Below are positions 58,890 to 64,000 of a stretch of DNA of 64,000 nt, in pieces; the stretch's first letter is position 1, and each line of letters starts with the position of its first letter. The position numbers and the translations under genes were made by a program. The notes under the pieces were generated by a model. It saw only the letters and a list, made by a program, of their open reading frames with translations. It was not told the DNA's origin and ran no database searches. The stretch is from Saccharomyces mikatae IFO 1815 (Eukaryota; Ascomycota; Saccharomycetes; Saccharomycetales; Saccharomycetaceae), in contig NC_079257.1 in assembly GCF_947241705.1 (NCBI RefSeq), forward strand, positions 434,001 to 498,000, in the 5' to 3' direction.

Positions 58890-60683
58890 TTACGCTTTGC
58901 TATAATATTGAAAGTCTCCGAAGGAGCATTCGATTTCGTGGTTCTCAATTTCTGTTAACTCTTTCGAAAAGTCAATATCGTGGGGATTTTTTAAACTATC
59001 TTTACCACGCTTCCAGATAAATTTATAGCCCACATATATACCAATGTTAATGAACACCATTAAATATGAAAACAAAAAATCTTGTGTACTCCATAATTTA
59101 GGAAAAAAAACGGTATAACCCTGTATCAAAATCATTGCAGAGCACGAAACCAACCCAATGATGGCAGTGTATGGTTGACCCCAAGAACGAAACGGCAACC
59201 TGGGTAATGAATCTTGTTGTACGCGATAAGCCCTTCTGAAGAATAAATAGATAATACAGAGGACGACAAAATTAATCAGCTGAGAGGCAGTAATTAAGTT
59301 GATTAACCAGTTTAATACAACTGCACTATTAGAATTCAGTTGCAAAAGACTTACTAGAGCCCATATTAAGGATATACCGACAGAATAAATAGGCACACCA
59401 TGCCTATTGCATCTAGTAAAAAGTTTTGGCGCATAGCCATCTAATGCCATACCATAAAATGTTCTAGATGAGCAATAAGTGTAGGCGTTACCAGCAGAAA
59501 ATGCGGCTGTGATCAAAGCTATATTAACAATATCAGGTAATATTCTGATTTTCAAGTTATTCATTGCAATGACATACGGTGAAGAACCAGCACCGGGCCT
59601 TGCTTCATTAATTGCGGCTGTTAAGTCTGGATCATTTGGTGAACAAACAATACCCACGCAAAGGCAACTACCCAAAAATAAGAATGTTAGTCTCACAAAG
59701 ACCTGTTTAAATGCCTTGGGTAAAACCTTTCTTGGCCTCTTGACTTCCCCAGCTAACATGGAAATATACTCCCCACCGGCTATGGTGAACGATGCTTGAA
59801 TCAAACAGGCAAGAAATCCTTGAAAGTAACCAGAAGATTTCCCCACATCATTGCCATCAGGAAAATACTTCTTGAATGGGCTTTCACCATAATTGCGAAA
59901 CCCGTAACGATCATGTCTAGGATTTCCACCCAACATAGTAATGAATGTAAATATGAATAGGCCAAGCGCAAGAATAATCTTGAAAGAAGCCAACCAAAAT
60001 TCCATTTCACCGTAATACTTGACTGCACAAATCGAAATAAGCAGGTACAAGACGACTTGAACGGCGAGGGGAATACCTGCGGAATAATCATCTCTCCAAT
60101 AGTGTATGATTGTATTTACAGAAACAATTTCAAAAGGGATCTGTACGCATTCTAAAAACCAGAAATTCCAGCTGGCCATAACAGCCAATGAATCGTCGAC
60201 ACATTTTGTAGCCAATCTCAAAAAAGGGGAACTAACAGGAAAAAAGCAGACCATTTCTGCTGTGGATACGGTAATACAAAGTATTGGAACACACCAAAGA
60301 GCAAATGCCAATAATAAAGAGGCGGGCCCTCCACGGTATAAAGCCTTCCCGATGGCGACGAATAGCGCCGTACCAATAACCCCAGAAATAGCAATCAACT
60401 GAACGTGTCTATTCTCTAATTTACGTCGAGTTTCTGTGGAAAACAACAGGTGAGTCCTTGAGTCTTCATCGATAGAGGACCCTCTATCCTCATGTTCATG
60501 TACATGCACATCTCCCCCTTCGGGTATGGTGCTTATATGTGTTAGCGAGTCAGAAGGGTCGAACCACCCCTCACTAGGTTGAGAACTTTTTATACGAGTA
60601 GTTGATGTCTTGAATCTATTCTTATCGTACTCGAACTCATCGTTGCCGTTTTCGTATTCGACAGTCATACGTTCCTTTATCAT
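58890..60683 (-). CDS. AGP2: Agp2, plasma-membrane amino-acid-permease-family transporter and sensor
   Basis: From the ATG at 60683 (MIKERM) the protein has 597 residues (S. cerevisiae 596); the frame upstream only reaches a TTG. Agp2 belongs to the APC family. In S. cerevisiae it takes up carnitine and controls polyamine and bleomycin uptake, acting partly as a regulator of other permeases. A hydrophilic N-tail of about 100 residues (acidic, with HVHEHEDRGSSIDED) is followed by twelve membrane helices, the first with the family stretch HVQLIAISGVIGTALFVAIG. The C-terminal tail is cytosolic. It converges on CCZ1 (195-bp gap). Confidence 0.95.
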   Translation of the reverse strand: MIKERMTVEYENGNDEFEYDKNRFKTSTTRIKSSQPSEGWFDPSDSLTHISTIPEGGDVHVHEHEDRGSSIDEDSRTHLLFSTETRRKLENRHVQLIAISGVIGTALFVAIGKALYRGGPASLLLAFALWCVPILCITVSTAEMVCFFPVSSPFLRLATKCVDDSLAVMASWNFWFLECVQIPFEIVSVNTIIHYWRDDYSAGIPLAVQVVLYLLISICAVKYYGEMEFWLASFKIILALGLFIFTFITMLGGNPRHDRYGFRNYGESPFKKYFPDGNDVGKSSGYFQGFLACLIQASFTIAGGEYISMLAGEVKRPRKVLPKAFKQVFVRLTFLFLGSCLCVGIVCSPNDPDLTAAINEARPGAGSSPYVIAMNNLKIRILPDIVNIALITAAFSAGNAYTYCSSRTFYGMALDGYAPKLFTRCNRHGVPIYSVGISLIWALVSLLQLNSNSAVVLNWLINLITASQLINFVVLCIIYLFFRRAYRVQQDSLPRLPFRSWGQPYTAIIGLVSCSAMILIQGYTVFFPKLWSTQDFLFSYLMVFINIGIYVGYKFIWKRGKDSLKNPHDIDFSKELTEIENHEIECSFGDFQYYSKA

Positions 60684-61040
60684 GTATGGCAAAAGCTATA
60701 ACAGCAAAATATATGTGCAGCCGAGGGGGTAGGGCTGAAGAAAGACTATTATTTTATTACCGTCTGTCGGTTTGCAAAGCAAGGAAGCTAGTGATAGATA
60801 ATCTCAAAACGACGTATAGTAAACCAATAATACCTTTACTCCTGAATTACATAAACTAAAGCAGGCAACATGTCGAGATCCATCAACTATGGAGAAGTTC
60901 CATAAAGGGTTCTTTTTTTATACATGTAGTTTCACGGTGCGGCACCGACACCCCGCTTAATCTACGACGCTGACTTATGGTATTCGGGACGTATGGAGAT
61001 GGTTGTTTGTTGCCACAGTATATAGTATAGAATGCAGAAA
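60684..61040. other. AGP2 promoter / HSL7 3' flank
   Basis: This 357-bp gap lies between minus-strand genes. Its main feature is a perfect inverted repeat CGGTGC-G-GCACCG at 60935-60947. A TTTTTTTATA stretch lies near 60912. No gene is seen. Confidence 0.6.
60935..60947. promoter_or_regulatory. CGG-N7-CCG inverted repeat upstream of AGP2
   Basis: Two 6-bp arms flank one G, so the outer triplets read CGG-N7-CCG, the layout bound by dimeric Zn2Cys6 factors. It is 252 bp before the AGP2 ATG, a normal position for a yeast activator or repressor site. The factor is unknown. Confidence 0.45.
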
Positions 61041-63527
61041 TCACAAGGGCAGGGAAAAGACTCTGCCACAGACGTTATGCAACGTAGAAACACCAGTCTT
61101 AACTCTTACATGTATTTCTGGAGCGTCTTCCTCGAGATCTTCATGTCTTGGTGATTCATTAGAAGAATCAAGCGCCCTAGCGGTTTTGAGGTCGAACATT
61201 GGCTTGTTGACAGAACTTAATCGGCCTGGTCTGACAGCTTCGCTGAGTCCATGAATATCTTGAACACTTTGCCAACCAGTTTCTAGATTGGATAAGAACC
61301 CTTGCTCTTCTTCATTTTCAATGTCTTGATCAAGATCAATTTGATTGTCTGAGTTTTGATTGGCGGTCGCTAAATAATGTTGGTTGCGACCTGAAGTTTT
61401 AGATTCTTCTGTAGCAATAGATCTAGGAATGGTCATACTTGTTGCAGTAGCCGCTGAACCGTAGTTTGACAACATAAGATATATGAAACTCTCCAAGGAC
61501 CATTCGTACCAGATTTTTTGTTCTGTGTCCGAATGTATCCGTGACATTAACACGGAAAGTTCGGAATCATCTACAAAGGACATTGGCTGTTTTAGAGGGA
61601 AAATTATTGGAGACCACGAATTCATATTTGGAGTGTGATTCCACTTTTTGATCAAACTTTCATCTTGTCTGGCATGCATTAATCTTTCTTCATTAAATTT
61701 CAAACGAACTGTGCTATCGTTGGGCAAAGTTGACAAGAATATATTATTATATAAGTTTGCCGAGAAGAACCCGATGAATCCATGAATTTCACCACGGTGC
61801 TTTATCTTAAATTCATTCAATGAACTTTGAGAAAACTTGACAGTGGATCCATAGTTTTCCTCTTGATCAACGTCTTTTCCGCTCATGGGATGCTCAAATC
61901 TCCAAACCTCGTTTACCCTTGAGGATAATATACAGTATGGCACTCTATGGACTATCCAAGGGGCCTCCAAAGAGCAATTTGTTTGTAAAAGTTTCTGGTA
62001 AAATAGAGGCGACGAAATAGGCGCTATATAGGAGGAGTATGACCTTGGTATAAAGATCGTATCATTATGGGAATGATACTTTTCAATAGACCAGAGACAT
62101 TCTGGTGATAGCTCATTACAACCAAACGAGCCCAATAATTCACTTATGCATAAATCTACCTGAATACGCCTTTCGGACGGCTCATTAATTTGCCATTTAG
62201 TCATATCTTCCTTGACCAATTTGACCCTGTTATCCCAGTAATCGAAGTTTCTCTTTTGCAGGTACAAATATGCCTGCGGATTCTTTTCAATCGCAATTAT
62301 GGAAACTTTACTGTCCATAAATAACATCGATAATATCTTAAAAGTTCTATCCACTAGGGGCCCCCTTCCAGCTCCAGCCACCAGAACAACTAATGGTCTC
62401 TTGGCGCTCGCTCGTGGAGCAAGATCCTGAAGCGCTTCCAATATGGCAGATTCATAAAGGTCATATTTCACCAAGTCTTTTTCAAAGGTCAAATATGTGG
62501 AATTTGACAAATTATCCGAGTGTGGTTTAAGAGGAGGCATTATTCTAGATTCCTCTTGAAGCAAAAATTGACGGTTACCATTGGAATTCAAAACCTTGTC
62601 GCCCTTTTTCAATAAATAGTTTATATATTCCAAATAAGCAGATTCACCTCCCTTAACATCGTTTGCATATTTCTCCATTCCATGCAATATCACGCATAGT
62701 TCATTACCCAGGATCTGTGAATCTCCATTAACTTTTTGAAATTTTAGAATCAAACTCTGGTTGAACTTATGCAGAACAGGATAATCATATTGATTACTGG
62801 CGAAGATGGATGAAGACACTAAAAGACACGAGACTGGTTCGGCCAACCATCTATTAAGCACATAAGAAGGCGTCCTAGTTCTTGGCAAAGCCAAAGAGAT
62901 TGTCAATGATGGATGATATTCGCATAATTTCCGCACAGTATTCCACAGTTCCCAAGTCGCCAATGGATCGCTGTCTTCATAAAGTGGCAAAGAAATAGAT
63001 ATGGTTAATGCAGGTGCAGCGAATATGATGGGGTTTTGAAGAAGTCTATAAATCATCTGCCCATACAACTGTAGATTGGACAGATCGCGTGGGGGCGCCA
63101 ATATTAGCTTATTGATCCCGACAAACCTTGCATATCTACATTCATTCAGAAGGACCTTCAAACCGAGGTCTCTTACAATTGAATCACGGCTTTCCAATTC
63201 CAGCCAAGATGATAACAGCCCTATGTAAGACGGTGTGTCGTCGTTGTCTAGGTTGTTGACGTTGAACGGAGGTATACATATATCCTGCAACTGGGGCTCA
63301 GGGACCTGAAGGGGTCTCCAATTCTGTTTGGATTGTTTCTGGAACTCTTTGAATACCTGCCCCACTACCTCCTTATACCTTGGCGTCGTTATAGGAAGCA
63401 AAACGTAATCGTAGTTGCTTGGCAGTCCCGCTGCGTGACTAGAGACATTTTCCAGGAAATGTTGTTTTTTGCTGTGCTGTTTATAATTAAACCCTGGTTT
63501 GACACCAACAAAAACGTTACTATGCAT
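61041..63527 (-). CDS. HSL7: Hsl7, type II protein arginine methyltransferase (PRMT5 family), morphogenesis checkpoint
   Basis: From the ATG at 63527 (MHSNVFVGV) the protein has 828 residues (S. cerevisiae 827); upstream there is only a TTG. Hsl7 binds Hsl1 at the bud neck and brings Swe1 for degradation, allowing G2/M progress; it makes symmetric dimethylarginine in vitro. The N-terminal TIM-barrel-like region covers about 1-340. The SAM site [15 protein letters not shown] lies near 390 and the double-E loop [16 protein letters not shown] near 465. The beta-barrel domain follows, then a variable acidic tail ([15 protein letters not shown]) before a conserved end. Confidence 0.96.
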   Translation of the reverse strand: MHSNVFVGVKPGFNYKQHSKKQHFLENVSSHAAGLPSNYDYVLLPITTPRYKEVVGQVFKEFQKQSKQNWRPLQVPEPQLQDICIPPFNVNNLDNDDTPSYIGLLSSWLELESRDSIVRDLGLKVLLNECRYARFVGINKLILAPPRDLSNLQLYGQMIYRLLQNPIIFAAPALTISISLPLYEDSDPLATWELWNTVRKLCEYHPSLTISLALPRTRTPSYVLNRWLAEPVSCLLVSSSIFASNQYDYPVLHKFNQSLILKFQKVNGDSQILGNELCVILHGMEKYANDVKGGESAYLEYINYLLKKGDKVLNSNGNRQFLLQEESRIMPPLKPHSDNLSNSTYLTFEKDLVKYDLYESAILEALQDLAPRASAKRPLVVLVAGAGRGPLVDRTFKILSMLFMDSKVSIIAIEKNPQAYLYLQKRNFDYWDNRVKLVKEDMTKWQINEPSERRIQVDLCISELLGSFGCNELSPECLWSIEKYHSHNDTIFIPRSYSSYIAPISSPLFYQKLLQTNCSLEAPWIVHRVPYCILSSRVNEVWRFEHPMSGKDVDQEENYGSTVKFSQSSLNEFKIKHRGEIHGFIGFFSANLYNNIFLSTLPNDSTVRLKFNEERLMHARQDESLIKKWNHTPNMNSWSPIIFPLKQPMSFVDDSELSVLMSRIHSDTEQKIWYEWSLESFIYLMLSNYGSAATATSMTIPRSIATEESKTSGRNQHYLATANQNSDNQIDLDQDIENEEEQGFLSNLETGWQSVQDIHGLSEAVRPGRLSSVNKPMFDLKTARALDSSNESPRHEDLEEDAPEIHVRVKTGVSTLHNVCGRVFSLPL

Positions 63528-64000
63528 ATGCAAACTGGACCCTTTGTATATATAAGATTATATGTATAAAAGAAGAGGAATGCCCGCACAATTCCACGCA
63601 CAAACTTTCACACACGCAATTTCCAATATTTTCTATGGGGTTTAAGAACAGGATCACTGTCAACTCGAAAGTAATGTTTTTCTTAGTTTCATATATGGTG
63701 TATGAAGCCATTTTGTTTCAAAAATATGAAAGCACTGCGTGTATTTCAGATTCCATTTTTCATTGTTTATTTTTTTTGAACATGCCCTAAGCAACGTGAG
63801 GGCATGACCGACTTTTTAGGCTAAATATCCCTTAAGCCCAGAAAAATATCTTAGGGTATATTGTGCGGGTAATAAATGATGTGGTCAGGTGATTTTTTCT
63901 ACCTCGTGATGTGGGATAAATAAAGAGTGGAGCTTAATGCATGAGAGAACAGCGGGCAATAGCAAAGCGAACAGCTGTAGAATATATTGCAGCTTTGTTG
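63528..64000. other. HSL7 upstream intergenic region
   Basis: No gene is recognised to the window end. In S. cerevisiae the next real gene on this side is CKS1, transcribed away, so this would be a divergent promoter. It contains a perfect 8-bp inverted repeat (63781-63806), a Reb1 site CGGGTAA at 63866-63872 and A/T-rich sequence. A 63-codon frame at 63520-63711 (minus) is not protein-like. Confidence 0.6.
63781..63806. repeat. Inverted repeat CATGCCCT / AGGGCATG
   Basis: Perfect 8-bp arms (63781-63788 and 63799-63806) flank a 10-bp spacer in the presumed HSL7/CKS1 divergent promoter. It could bind a dimeric factor or form a small hairpin. Confidence 0.7.

Overview
The window is a dense, compact, largely intron-free nuclear chromosome segment from a Saccharomyces-type yeast. 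I recognise the genes, in this order and orientation, as the right arm of chromosome II of Saccharomyces cerevisiae from VPS15 (YBR097W) to HSL7 (YBR133C). TEF2 and CMD1 look identical to the S. cerevisiae proteins as I remember them. Faster-evolving proteins (IML3, MMS4, CYC8 tail, AIM3) differ at many positions, so this is probably another member of the Saccharomyces sensu stricto group rather than S. cerevisiae itself; I cannot name the species from sequence alone. All comparisons with S. cerevisiae are from memory, not from an alignment.

Layout. 1-7 kb: end of VPS15, MMS4, FES1, EXO84. 7-14 kb: SIF2, YMC2, VID24/GID4, PHO88/SND3, IML3. 14-22 kb: AIM3, CMD1, ALG1, YSA1, two-intron SUS1. 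22-29 kb: CYC8 with very long glutamine and Gln-Ala repeats, a 1.5 kb divergent control region, RAD16. 29-38 kb: LYS2, TKL2, TEF2. 38-48 kb: MUD1 (one intron, 8-nt first exon), CBP6, GRS1, MRPL36, TFC1, PTC4. 48-64 kb: TPS1, a 68-residue membrane protein (YBR126W-A), VMA2, ATG14, OPY1, SHE3, CCZ1, AGP2, HSL7, then an intergenic tail. No broken genes, transposons, LTRs, tRNA genes or CRISPR arrays were seen.

The genes do not form one pathway; neighbours are mostly unrelated housekeeping genes, as is usual in yeast. Functional links that do occur: VPS15 and ATG14 belong to the same PI3-kinase complex I; TPS1 and its small divergent neighbour share a stress-element promoter; SUS1 and MUD1 both need splicing, and MUD1 encodes a U1 snRNP protein; HSL7 and CMD1 act in bud and cell-cycle control.

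The most interesting signals are post-transcriptional. They are: a conserved-looking alternative 3' splice of FES1 that swaps the last residues for a basic, nuclear-signal-like tail; a TTG start that adds a mitochondrial presequence to GRS1; a strong hairpin between GRS1 and CBP6; weak splice sites in SUS1; and shifts of start codons in SUS1 and CCZ1. Clear regulatory sites include a perfect heat-shock element before FES1, an MCB before MMS4, six stress elements before TPS1, a Gcn4 site before LYS2 and a Rap1 site before TEF2. I found no wholly new multi-gene system.
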